NCBI GenBank assembly: GCA_035570275.1
Contig: DATMNI010000082.1
Span: 1 to 43,834, forward strand
Origin: DATMNI01 sp035570275
GTDB taxonomy: Bacteria > Acidobacteriota > Terriglobia > Bryobacterales > Bryobacteraceae
Direction of reading: 5' to 3'
DNA: 43,834 nt
A model generated the notes under the pieces. That model was given only the letters and a program-made list of their open reading frames with translations. It was not told the origin of the DNA and ran no database searches. Both the position numbers and the translations under genes were made by a program. Shown here piece after piece: positions 33,613 to 41,340 of this stretch; within the stretch, counting starts at the first letter, position 1; each line of letters begins with the position of its first letter.

Positions 33613-35571
33613 TTACTGGAGTAACGCGAACGAGATGATGTTCGATCCGGAGGCGACCGCGATATGCTGCCTGCCATCGAGCATGTAGGTCATTGGCGAG
33701 GCTTTCCAGGTCTGATTCGCCTGGAACTGCCACAACGGTTTACCGGTTGACGCGTCCACGGCCATCAGCGCTCCGCTGTCTTCGCCGAAGAAGACCAGCC
33801 CGGCGGCGGTGGCCAGGGTTCCTCCCCAGGAATTGGCCAGGCCCGTTTGTGGAAGTTCCCAGGCAATGCTTCCGGTCTCTATGTGGATCGCGCGCAGCAC
33901 CTTTTGCGGCGACTCTTCCGGCGCACCCTCGAAGGAGCCGCCGAAATAGCCGGCACCGGCCTTCCATTGCATGGGGGTCTTGGTGAAGATGTCACACTTC
34001 TCCAGCGTCTGCACGTAATATAGGCGGGTGGCCGGGATGAAGGCGGTGGAGAACCAGTTGGTGGCGCCCTCCAGAGCCGGGCAGATCTTGTTTCCAGCGG
34101 TGGTCGGCTCCTGGTTAGGATTTAGGACCGGACGGCCGTTGGCGTCAATTTCGCGCGCCCACGTCAACTTCTTCACGAATGGTTTGGCAAGCAGGAGTTT
34201 GCCATTGGTCCGGTCGAGCACGTAAAAGAAGCCGTTCCTGTTGGCGTGGAGCAGCAGATGGCGGTTTTGGCCGTTCCAGGTGGTGTCTACCAAGACCGGC
34301 GGCTGTTGGGCATCCCAATCCCAAACATTGTGCGGAGTGTACTGATAATACCATTTGAGCGTCCCGGTCTTGGCGTTCAGAGCCACGATCGAGCTGGAAT
34401 AGAGATTGTCGCCGCCGCGCTCGTCGCCATTTAGATCGGGTCCGGGGTTGCCCGTGGGCCAATAGAGAGTATCCAGTTGGGGATCGTAGGTGCCAGTCAG
34501 CCAGGTAGCCGTGCTGGGGTGATTGATGCCGTCTCCCTTCCAGGTCTCGGAACCCGGCTCGCCCGGTTTCGGCACCGTCCAGAAGCGCCATGCTTCCTTT
34601 CCGGTGGCTTGGTCGAAAGCTGCGACGAAACCGCGCGCACCTTCGTCTCCTCCCGAAGTCCCGGAGATCACCAGGCTGCCCACCGCCAGCGGCGCCGCAG
34701 TGGCGTTATAGTTTTGACGCCAATCCGCCATCTCGGTTTCCCACAAGAGTTTTCCGGTGGCGTGGTTCAGCGCGATGAGATGGTCGTTGTCGGTAACCAT
34801 GAACACGCGCTCGCCGGCCACCGCCACGCCGCGATTGATGCCGCCCGCCGCATTACCCACCAGGTTGCGCGTGCGCTGCCGTTGGTAGTGCCAGATCTGC
34901 CGCCCTGTGCCGGCGTCCAGCGCGTAGCACTCATTGGCGCTGGTCACATACATGACGCCGTTGAACACGATGGGCGTCACTTGAAGTGGAGAAGTGTTGA
35001 CCAGCGGGAAGATCCACGCCGGCGCCAGCCGCGCCACATTGCTTTTCGAGATCTGTTGCAGCGCACTGTAACGATTCCCGCCGAGCTCGCCGTGATAGGT
35101 TGGCCAGTCGGACTGGCTGGTGACCTCCCGGTAACCCGCGCCATCCTTGCGCAGCAGATGGATGCGCAGGTCGTCCGTCAGCAACTGCATGTCCAGGGAA
35201 CTCTGGTTGAGGACGAGTCCTTCCAGAGTTCGGCTCCCGCCCAGCGCGACCTTTGCCCGCGCAGGGACCGCATGGTCGCCCGAAGGCTTCAAGGAACGAA
35301 GGAAGGCGATCAGAGACTTCGTCTCGCCATCGTTCAGGTTGGCGGCCGGCATGCCGGAGTTGGGCAGACCGGTGTGGATCAGCGCAGCGAGCTCTCCATC
35401 GTTGTAGTTCGGCAGCCGCGGCAGGATGGCGGGCCCGAGTTCGCCGCCGTTACCCCCTTTGCCGTGGCAGGTAGCGCAATGGCCGTCAAACTGAGTCCGG
35501 CCGGCGTCTGGAGTCTGCGCCGGGAGGAACCCGGCCGGCATCAGGCAAACCAACGGAAGAAGCGATCGCAT
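33613..35571 (-). CDS. Cytochrome c / PQQ-type beta-propeller dehydrogenase fusion (second copy)
   Basis: 652 residues. Signal MRSLLPLVCLMPAGFLPA|Q. Single-haem cytochrome c domain at about 20-100 (C32-A-T-C-H36, axial Met in SGMPAANLNDGE), then the quinoprotein propeller (WPTYHGELGGNRYSALQQIS, VTDNDHLIALNHATGKLLWE, TPHNVWDWDAQQPPVLVDT, GGTLATAAGLVFFGEDSG). Domain order and most blades match the protein at 19373 closely, so the two are paralogues. The catalytic-loop sequence differs (HNVWDWDAQ versus HDTHDWDAT), which may change specificity. It is transcribed divergently from the lipoprotein gene (ATG 35681); 109 bp separate the starts. Confidence 0.92.
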   Translation of the reverse strand: MRSLLPLVCLMPAGFLPAQTPDAGRTQFDGHCATCHGKGGNGGELGPAILPRLPNYNDGELAALIHTGLPNSGMPAANLNDGETKSLIAFLRSLKPSGDHAVPARAKVALGGSRTLEGLVLNQSSLDMQLLTDDLRIHLLRKDGAGYREVTSQSDWPTYHGELGGNRYSALQQISKSNVARLAPAWIFPLVNTSPLQVTPIVFNGVMYVTSANECYALDAGTGRQIWHYQRQRTRNLVGNAAGGINRGVAVAGERVFMVTDNDHLIALNHATGKLLWETEMADWRQNYNATAAPLAVGSLVISGTSGGDEGARGFVAAFDQATGKEAWRFWTVPKPGEPGSETWKGDGINHPSTATWLTGTYDPQLDTLYWPTGNPGPDLNGDERGGDNLYSSSIVALNAKTGTLKWYYQYTPHNVWDWDAQQPPVLVDTTWNGQNRHLLLHANRNGFFYVLDRTNGKLLLAKPFVKKLTWAREIDANGRPVLNPNQEPTTAGNKICPALEGATNWFSTAFIPATRLYYVQTLEKCDIFTKTPMQWKAGAGYFGGSFEGAPEESPQKVLRAIHIETGSIAWELPQTGLANSWGGTLATAAGLVFFGEDSGALMAVDASTGKPLWQFQANQTWKASPMTYMLDGRQHIAVASGSNIISFALLQ

Positions 35572-35680
35572 GATAAGAATATGGGAAACGATTCGAAGCC
35601 GGGTGTCAAGGAAACCGAACCCAAGCGGAACCGCGCGGCGGGAAGTGAGGCACTCTTCCCATCAAACCGTGGCGGCCGTT

Positions 35681-36160
35681 ATGCTGGGGTCTGTGCGCCT
35701 GCTCCTCACTCTGGCAGCCTTGACAGCTCTCATCGCGTGCGCACCTGCTCCGCAACCATCTCCGCCACCAAAGGACCGGCCCAAACCCGATTTGACAATG
35801 GAAGACGGGTATCGGCAAACGACAGAGCAATTGACGGCCATGAACCACGAAGCGGAGAATCTGCTGAAACGCGGCAGATTGGATCGGGCAGCGGCGATCG
35901 TTACCAGAGCCCAACCTCTGCAGAGCCGCCTGCTGGCGGTCCCCCGGCCTACGTTAGCTGCCATGGGCGCGGCGTCCGATCTGGATGATCTCTATGGCCG
36001 AATGCTGCTTCGGAACCAGCATTACGGCTGGGCCCGGAGCGTGTTCCAAAAGAATGCCGTCCGCTGGAAATACTGGAAGCCGCAGACTCCGGAAACAGTG
36101 CATCGCTTGAAGGCAGCCGATTCCGCCATCGCGGAGTGCGACCGTCACCTGCGGGAGTGA
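35681..36160 (+). CDS. Small lipoprotein of unknown function
   Basis: 159 residues from the ATG at 35681. The N-terminus MLGSVRLLLTLAALTALIAC gives a lipobox (LIA|C), so it should be a lipid-anchored envelope protein; longer in-frame starts would bury this. A Pro/Lys-rich linker (PAPQPSPPPKDRPKP) is followed by an all-helical region (AENLLKRGRLDRAAAIVTRA, YGRMLLRNQHYGWARSVFQK, ETVHRLKAADSAIAECDRHL) that looks TPR-like, but only one or two repeats are visible. No known family assigned. It is divergent from the PQQ dehydrogenase. Confidence 0.75.
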   Translation: MLGSVRLLLTLAALTALIACAPAPQPSPPPKDRPKPDLTMEDGYRQTTEQLTAMNHEAENLLKRGRLDRAAAIVTRAQPLQSRLLAVPRPTLAAMGAASDLDDLYGRMLLRNQHYGWARSVFQKNAVRWKYWKPQTPETVHRLKAADSAIAECDRHLRE

Positions 36161-36193
36161 TGCCCGATCAACGGTGGCCCCGAGTGCCGCACC

Positions 36194-36583
36194 TTACGAC
36201 GTTTCAAGAGGCACTACGACGGGGCTTCCTGCCGGCGATTCGTTCCGGTTGACGCGGCGAGCGATCGGCGCCACGAGGCGCCGCAACTCATCCTCGAACA
36301 GGGCCAAAACCGATGTGAGCGGCTGAAGCCGGTGGCGGTCTCCCACGGGCAACCTATCGGCGACGTCGGTTAGCTTCCGACGGACTACCGCCAGAGGTCG
36401 GATTGCCCCATCATACAGCGCCTGGACAGCCCTGCTCGGTTGTCCCTCCAGCGCCTGGTGCAGCCCGCCGGTCTTGCCGCCTTTTGATTGACGCCGTTCG
36501 ATCGGCTCGACTGGGTTGAACCTATTGCCCATTACGACGGAACGGCTTGCCTGCCATGACATATCCACTGTCCTCTGATTCAT
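36194..36583 (-). CDS. Possible small basic protein of unknown function
   Basis: Up to 129 residues, Arg-rich, mainly helical (AVQALYDGAIRPLAVVRRKL, LQPLTSVLALFEDELRRLVA). There is no signal peptide and no recognised family. The ATG at 36583 has no clear ribosome site; ATGs at 36562 and 36532 are alternatives. No competing ORF is on the other strand, and length and composition fit coding, but support is modest. Confidence 0.4.
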   Translation of the reverse strand: MNQRTVDMSWQASRSVVMGNRFNPVEPIERRQSKGGKTGGLHQALEGQPSRAVQALYDGAIRPLAVVRRKLTDVADRLPVGDRHRLQPLTSVLALFEDELRRLVAPIARRVNRNESPAGSPVVVPLETS

Positions 36584-36740
36584 GGTAGCCAGCCAGGTCC
36601 GCGGCGTGGTACCGCCGGTGTAAATGTTTCCTCAAACGGCCACACTGCAATACTTTACTGTCAGTTAAAGTACTTACGAGATCGAAGAAAGTACGCATCG
36701 CCTGCCGTGTTTTCTGCAGAGAAGGCGTGCCTCCTCGAAG

Positions 36741-37006
36741 GGCAAAGACAGGATTTCACGCAAAGCCGCCAAGCCCGAAAATAAGAGGGATAATCGAAGT
36801 CAACGCGACCGGGAACGAACTGCCGAAACAAACTGTGGAGGCACTCTCGAAAGTCGCTTTTGGAAGTTCGGCTGAGCGCCGACTCCCGGCGGGCGGATTG
36901 CCAATCCGCCGCAGGTTAACAACCTGCCCCACATAGCGCCCGGCGCACATCGCGAACAGGTTATCGAGTTCTTTGCGGCTTTGCGGCTTTGCGTGAAATC
37001 TTGCCT
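36741..37006. repeat. Inverted pair of the 'TTTCACGCAAAGCCGC' repeat
   Basis: Left arm 36741-36773 contains GATTTCACGCAAAGCCGCC. The right arm 36974-37006 is its near-perfect reverse complement (GGCTTTGCGTGAAATC), with an extra GCGGCTTT unit. The loop of about 200 bp contains the palindromic element. A fragment GACGCAAAGCG also appears at about 43822, at the right end of the window. Confidence 0.75.
36845..36960. repeat. Palindromic MITE/REP-like element, one end only
   Basis: Inverted spacer shared with the copies at 6269 and 7029 (AAGTTCGGCTGAGCGCC), then GGCGGATTGCCAATCCGCC, GCAGGTTAACAACCTGC and CCCCACA. The flank CCGGCGCACATCGCGAACAG is the same one that follows the element at 7254. The opposite end is missing. 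Confidence 0.8.
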
Positions 37007-37214
37007 TTCTTAAATCCACGCTCCAAGCCGATCATCCTCCTTACGCTCGACTCAAATTGGCCAGTTTATTGTTTGACTCCGCTCCTTTGGCGGTGACTGT
37101 TTTGGCCAACTGGCGGGAAATTACGAAAACGTAATCGATGCGCAACCCCTTCCCCTTCCCGCAGCGGCTCTACTTGGGATAGAATTCTCTAACCGGTGTT
37201 TTGGAGGGAATTTC

Positions 37215-38909
37215 GTGAAAAACACTTCCAATGAGCAGCCAGCTTCCAACGAGCCTCCAGCTTCCAACGAGCATCCCGGGCGCTTCACCCGCCGCAAATT
37301 GCTGGGGCGCGGGGCGGTACTGGCGGCTACACCGGCGTTTTTGGGCGGCCCCCGACCGGCTGCGGCGGCCGCACCACTGACGGTCGGAAAACTCGAGATC
37401 GGTTCCGGCATCTACCAGTCGATCGGCGTGCGCCCGTTTATCAACTGCCGGGGAACCTTGACCGTGATCAGCGGCTCCCTGGAACTGCCGGAAGTGAGAC
37501 AAGCCAAAGACGCCGCCGCCCAACACTTCGTGGCTCTTGATGAGCTGATGGAAGCGGTGGGCCAACGCCTGGCGGAACTGACCGGCGCCGAGTGGGGGTT
37601 TGTATCTTCGGGTTGCGCCGCGGGCCTGGCCCACATTACGACGGCGTGCATTACCGGCGGCAATCCGGATCTGCACGTGCGCGTTCCCGATCTGACCGGC
37701 TTCGCCAAGGACGAGGTGGTCATCCCCAGGAACTCGCGCAATGAGTACGATCAGGCGGTCCGCTCCACGGGCGTCCGGGTGATCGAAGTTGGCGACGCCG
37801 CCGAATATGAGGCCGCGCTGGGACCGAAGGTGGCGATGGTTTACCTCATGGCGGGTCAGAGGATGGAAAGCGGGCCGCTGTCCTATGACGCCATCTACAG
37901 CATCGCCAGGAAGAAGAATATTCCGGTTCTGGTGGATGCGGCCGCCGAAATGTTGACCATCCCCAACGTTCATCTGCAACGGGGCGCGACGCTGGTGGGC
38001 TACAGCGGCGGCAAGGCGCTGCGCGGGCCGCAATGCGCCGGGATCATACTGGGGCGGAAAGATCTGATCAAGGCGGCGTGGGTGGTGAGCGCACCGCACC
38101 ACGGCCACGGCCGCACCATGAAGGTGGGCAAGGAAGAAATCGTCGGGATGCTGGCGGCGGTGGAGATGTGGGTGAAGCGCGACCACAAGGCCGAGGACGA
38201 AATGTGGACCGCGTGGATGAACAATATTGCGGCCCGCGTCTCCCAAATCGACGGCGTCACGACGGCGGTCAGGCAGCCGAGGGGATTGAGCAATCACAGC
38301 CCCGGACTCTCGATTAATTGGGATGCGGCGAAGCTGGGAATCACGGGACAGGAAGTGACCCGCATCCTGGACACCACCGAACCGCGCATCCTGCTGGGCG
38401 GCTGGGGTGGTGGCGCGGGTGGCGGCGGTGGGCGAGGCGGCCGTGGCGGAGGCCAGACCGGAATCTCGATTACGGCCTACATGATGTCCCCCGGGGAAGA
38501 CAAGACCGTGGCCGACCGCGTCCACGCCATCCTTTCGGCTCGCCGTCCCGCCAAGAGTCCGGAGTCCCCGAAAGCCCCGTCCGCGGACCTAAGCGGCCGG
38601 TGGGAAGTACACATCGAGTTCGCGGCGGGCACGGGAGATCATGTCTTCCACGTGCGGCAGCAGGGCAGCCAGCTTGTAGGAACACACCAGGGAGAGTTTG
38701 TATCGCGCGATTTCTCGGGAACAATCTCGGGAGATGAAGTACAGATTTCGAGCAGCATTGGTGAGGTGCACGGCGCCGCGCTGTCTTATCGTTTTGCCGG
38801 GAAGCTGAGCGGGGACACCATGTCGGGCACGCTGGACATGGGTGAGTATCTGGGCGCCAAATGGACCGCGAAGCGGCATGCTTTCCCCGGCGCGGCGGAC
38901 ATAGGGTAG
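37215..38909 (+). CDS. Tat-exported SelA-like PLP-dependent enzyme with C-terminal beta domain
   Basis: 564 residues from a GTG at 37215 with GGAGGG upstream. After a tandemly repeated leader (PASNEP, PASNEH) comes a Tat signal (RFTRRKLLGRGAVLAATPAF). Residues about 60-430 are a fold-type I PLP domain of the SelA-related group (TIGR01437-like, D-glucosaminate-6-phosphate ammonia-lyase relatives). It shows GVRPFINCRGTLTVISGS, a PLP-phosphate loop in WGFVSSGCAAGLAHITTA, an Asp in IPVLVDAAAE, and the Schiff-base Lys in GYSGGKALRGPQCAG. A Gly/Arg-rich insert (GGGAGGGGGRGGRGGGQTG) lies near residue 400. The last about 100 residues (LSGRWEVHIEFAAGTGDHVF) form a separate beta-sandwich-like domain. 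A lyase on an amino-sugar acid is possible; export is unusual. The RraA-like gene follows. Confidence 0.88.
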   Translation: MKNTSNEQPASNEPPASNEHPGRFTRRKLLGRGAVLAATPAFLGGPRPAAAAAPLTVGKLEIGSGIYQSIGVRPFINCRGTLTVISGSLELPEVRQAKDAAAQHFVALDELMEAVGQRLAELTGAEWGFVSSGCAAGLAHITTACITGGNPDLHVRVPDLTGFAKDEVVIPRNSRNEYDQAVRSTGVRVIEVGDAAEYEAALGPKVAMVYLMAGQRMESGPLSYDAIYSIARKKNIPVLVDAAAEMLTIPNVHLQRGATLVGYSGGKALRGPQCAGIILGRKDLIKAAWVVSAPHHGHGRTMKVGKEEIVGMLAAVEMWVKRDHKAEDEMWTAWMNNIAARVSQIDGVTTAVRQPRGLSNHSPGLSINWDAAKLGITGQEVTRILDTTEPRILLGGWGGGAGGGGGRGGRGGGQTGISITAYMMSPGEDKTVADRVHAILSARRPAKSPESPKAPSADLSGRWEVHIEFAAGTGDHVFHVRQQGSQLVGTHQGEFVSRDFSGTISGDEVQISSSIGEVHGAALSYRFAGKLSGDTMSGTLDMGEYLGAKWTAKRHAFPGAADIG

Positions 38910-38911
38910 CC

Positions 38912-38935
38912 GAGCCGCGACCGTTAGGGAGCGGT
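38912..38935 (+). repeat. Half copy of the GGGAGCGGT hairpin repeat
   Basis: GAGCCGCGACCGTTAGGGAG followed by CGGT, identical to the right end of the complete copy at 39988-40114. It lies just after the PLP-enzyme stop. Confidence 0.7.
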
Positions 38936-38955
38936 AGCAGAAGGAGAAAACCGCC

Positions 38956-39966
38956 ATGATGCGAAGAATGGAGACGGCACTGGTTTTGGCGCTCGCGATT
39001 GGTCTGTTTGTGCCGGTTTGCGCCCGGGCGCAGTGGACGCTCACGAAAGAACAGATGACGGCTTATACCGCCATGAATCCCTACGAGCGGTTTCCCGACG
39101 GGCGGCCCAAGGTGCCGGACGCCCTGCTGGAGAGGGTGAAGGGGCTGGTGATTGAGGAGGCGTGGGGCGCGGTGCGCCAGGGATGCAGTGCCGGACGGGG
39201 AGGCGGTGGAGGCGCTGCCAACGCTGGGCGTGGAGGCGGTGGCGCGGCCGGCGGTGGCGCGGCCGGCGGTGCTGCTGGCGGTGCTGCCAGTGGAGGCGGA
39301 TGCTTTCCCAACCAGTACGCGGGAGACTGGAAGATTCTGAATCCTGGCAAGAGACTGGTGGGACGCGCCTTCACGGTGCAGTTTATGCCGACCCGGCCGG
39401 ACGTTGCCGGAGCCATGCAGGCGGAGGCCGAGAGCAAGGGCCTGGGGCGGCTGCGCAACCAGACCGTCATCGACATGCTGCAACCGGGCGACGTGATTGT
39501 GGTGGATCTGTTCGGCAAGATTGACAGCGGCACCTTCGTGGGCGACAAGCTGGCCTACTACATCTGGAAGACCACCGGCACCGGCATGGTGGTGGATGGG
39601 GCTATGTTCTGGCTGGGAAAGATCATCCCGACGGGCATGCCGGCCTACTACCGGGGCACCTCTCCGGATTCGTTGGGAAACGTGATGCTGACGGGGATCA
39701 ACATCCCGATCCGCATCGGCACCGCGACCGTGATGCCGGGTGACGTGGTGCTGGGCGACGAGGAGGGACTGTTGTTCATTCCGCCGCACCTGGTGCAGGC
39801 CTCGCTGGCCGCCGCCGATAGCACCAGGGCCCGCGATGAATGGATCAAGCAGAAGATGGACACGCGCCAGTACAAATCCAGCGATCTGTATGGGACGCCG
39901 CGCGATCCGGCGCTGCGCAAGGAGATGGACGACTATATCAAGGCGCACCAGGGGGCTAAGCAGTAG
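38956..39966 (+). CDS. Secreted RraA-fold protein with a glycine-rich insert
   Basis: 336 residues, ATG 38956 with AAGGAG 15 bp upstream. Sec signal (LVLALAIGLFVPVCARA|Q). The RraA/HMG-aldolase-like fold is shown by KRLVGRAFTVQFMPTRPD, VIDMLQPGDVIVVDLFGKID, GTGMVVDGAMFWL, GTATVMPGDVVLGDEEGLLF and IPPHLV. The canonical catalytic Arg-Asp that follows VVDGA in aldolases reads Phe-Trp here, so the aldolase chemistry may be lost or altered. Residues about 78-116 are almost pure Gly/Ala/Arg (GRGGGGGAANAGRGGGG, AAGGGAAGGAAGGAASGGG). RraA-family members include 4-hydroxy-4-methyl-2-oxoglutarate aldolases and the RNase E regulator; neither role fits a secreted protein well. It is probably co-transcribed with the PLP enzyme 46 bp upstream. 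Confidence 0.88.
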   Translation: MMRRMETALVLALAIGLFVPVCARAQWTLTKEQMTAYTAMNPYERFPDGRPKVPDALLERVKGLVIEEAWGAVRQGCSAGRGGGGGAANAGRGGGGAAGGGAAGGAAGGAASGGGCFPNQYAGDWKILNPGKRLVGRAFTVQFMPTRPDVAGAMQAEAESKGLGRLRNQTVIDMLQPGDVIVVDLFGKIDSGTFVGDKLAYYIWKTTGTGMVVDGAMFWLGKIIPTGMPAYYRGTSPDSLGNVMLTGINIPIRIGTATVMPGDVVLGDEEGLLFIPPHLVQASLAAADSTRARDEWIKQKMDTRQYKSSDLYGTPRDPALRKEMDDYIKAHQGAKQ

Positions 39967-39987
39967 CGGTGGCCGGTGGTCAGGGAA

Positions 39988-40114
39988 ACCGCTCCCTGAC
40001 GGTCGCGGCTCCGATCGGAGTTCAGAGCCGCGAGGTTTCGATCGGAGTTCAGAGTCGCGAGGTTCGATCAGAGCCGCGAGGTTTCGATCAGAGCCGCGAC
40101 CGTTAGGGAGCGGT
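39988..40114. repeat. Complete GGGAGCGGT hairpin repeat with internal tandem units
   Basis: It starts ACCGCTCCCTGACGGTCGCG and ends with the matching GCGACCGTTAGGGAGCGGT, so the ends pair over about 25 nt. The centre holds four tandem units of GAGCCGCGAGG type separated by TTTCGATCGGAGTTCA or TTCGATCA. It lies between the RraA-like and receptor genes, 18 bp before the latter's ATG, and so within its likely leader. Confidence 0.85.
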
Positions 40115-40131
40115 TAAATACAGGGGGAGCT

Positions 40132-41340
40132 ATGACGAGTCTTCGAATGATTGTTCGAACAAGTTTCACACTCTGCGTTTTGTTGGCGGCGCACTCTTCG
40201 CTGCGGGCGGACGTCTACGGGTCCATCCTGGGAACCGTCCGTGATGCCACTTCAGCCACCGTACCCAATGTGGCGGTGACCATCACCAACGTGGAAACCA
40301 ATCTCACGCAGCAGACAACCACGGACCCGACCGGCGAGTACCGCTTCCTGGCGGTCCCGGTGGGCACCTACAAAGTGGAAGCGTCGCATGCCGGCTTCCG
40401 GACCTTCATAGCCGGAAATGTTCTAATGGCGGTGAATCAGGAGCGGCGCGTGGATATCACCCTGAACGTCGGCAGCCTGGAGCAAAAAGTGGAAGTCAAT
40501 GCCGCCGCCGTCCAGGTGGAAACCACCAGCACGCAGCTAGGCACCGTGATCGATGAAAAGAATATCCTGAATTTGCCCTTGAACGGGCGCAGCTACATCG
40601 ACCTGCTGTCGATACAGGCCGGCGTAGCTCCGGAATCGTCGGCCACCGGGCTGATCTCCGTGAACGGGCAGCGCGAGGCGTCCAATGCGTTCCTGGTTAA
40701 TGGCGGCGATGTCAGCGAAGGCCGCACCATGGGCGCCGCCGTCATCCCCAATCTGGACTCGGTAGCCGAGTTTCGCCTGATCACCAACAGCTTCGATGCC
40801 GAGTACGGCCGCTTCAGCGGCGCGGTGATGAACGCCATCACCAAGTCGGGGTCGAACGGTTTTCACGGCTCCGCATTCGAGTTTCTGCGCAACAGCGACT
40901 TGGACGCGCGCGGCTTCTTCGACCCGGCTGTAACCCTGCTCAAGCGAAACCAGTTCGGCTATGCCGTGGGCGGGCCGGCCCTCAAGAACCGGCTCTTCTG
41001 GTTCACCGACTATCAGGGCACGCGGCAAAGCCAGGGATCGTCGGGCAGCATCAGCCAGTTGCCCAGCGCGGCCCAGCGGAGCGGCACGTTCAGCCCCAGC
41101 GACTTGAACGGGGTGGTGAGCGGCCCCTATTGGGCGCAAGTTTGTCGCAACGCCTGGGGTACGCGGTTACCGCCAATGAGCCGTACAGCACGGCCGCGTG
41201 CACCAGCACCGCTACCTGCGTGTTTCCGAACGGCATCATCCCAACCCGCGCCTTCTCGCCGATCGCGGCCAAAATGTTGCAGAGTTATATTCCCCTACCC
41301 AATGCCGGGGGAAATAACTTTATTCCACCAAGCGTGGTGA
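40132..41340 (+). CDS. TonB-dependent-receptor-like (Oar-type) protein, 5' part of a frameshifted gene
   Basis: The ATG at 40132 follows GGGGGAG. The first about 337 codons encode signal peptide (LCVLLAAHSSLRA), carboxypeptidase-regulatory-like domain at about 28-115 (SILGTVRDATSATVPNVAVT, PVGTYKVEASHAGF) and plug (LPLNGRSYIDLLSIQAGVAP, AEYGRFSGAVMNAITKSGSN, FGYAVGGPALKNRLFWFTDY). From about 41141 the frame turns to junk (CRNAWGTRLPP) and stops at 41340. The homologous continuation is one frame over, in the ORF starting at 41130. One T restored at GTTTG (41140-41144) joins them as YWAQ-VLSQRLGY, a normal family sequence. With that base the gene is 3453 nt, 1150 residues. It is either a recent pseudogene or a single-base sequencing error. 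Confidence 0.85.
   Translation: MTSLRMIVRTSFTLCVLLAAHSSLRADVYGSILGTVRDATSATVPNVAVTITNVETNLTQQTTTDPTGEYRFLAVPVGTYKVEASHAGFRTFIAGNVLMAVNQERRVDITLNVGSLEQKVEVNAAAVQVETTSTQLGTVIDEKNILNLPLNGRSYIDLLSIQAGVAPESSATGLISVNGQREASNAFLVNGGDVSEGRTMGAAVIPNLDSVAEFRLITNSFDAEYGRFSGAVMNAITKSGSNGFHGSAFEFLRNSDLDARGFFDPAVTLLKRNQFGYAVGGPALKNRLFWFTDYQGTRQSQGSSGSISQLPSAAQRSGTFSPSDLNGVVSGPYWAQVCRNAWGTRLPPMSRTARPRAPAPLPACFRTASSQPAPSRRSRPKCCRVIFPYPMPGEITLFHQAW

Larger units (their letters stand above)
36584..37214. other. Gene-free stretch filled by nested repeats
   Basis: No gene seen in these 631 bp. It holds a long inverted repeat (arms 36741-36773 and 36974-37006) around a palindromic MITE/REP-like copy. An AT-rich segment at about 36640-36690 has a TACTTTACTGTCAGTTAAAG, then TACTT, mirror-like motif that might be a regulatory site for the minus-strand gene. 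The ribosome site GGAGGG for the PLP-enzyme gene lies at 37203-37208. Confidence 0.5.

Noticed and set aside
34477..35988. 503-codon open frame on the plus strand
   Set aside because: Antisense shadow of the PQQ dehydrogenase at 33613; GC-rich third positions keep the opposite strand open. It has no signal, no family features and no ribosome site.
37170..38525. 451-codon minus-strand frame
   Set aside because: Antisense to the PLP enzyme, which has a signal, motifs and a ribosome site; the minus frame is His/Arg-rich junk.
38470..39948. 492-codon open frame on the minus strand
   Set aside because: Antisense to the RraA and PLP genes; it includes the reverse of the Gly-rich insert and of the hairpin repeat. 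No recognisable domains.
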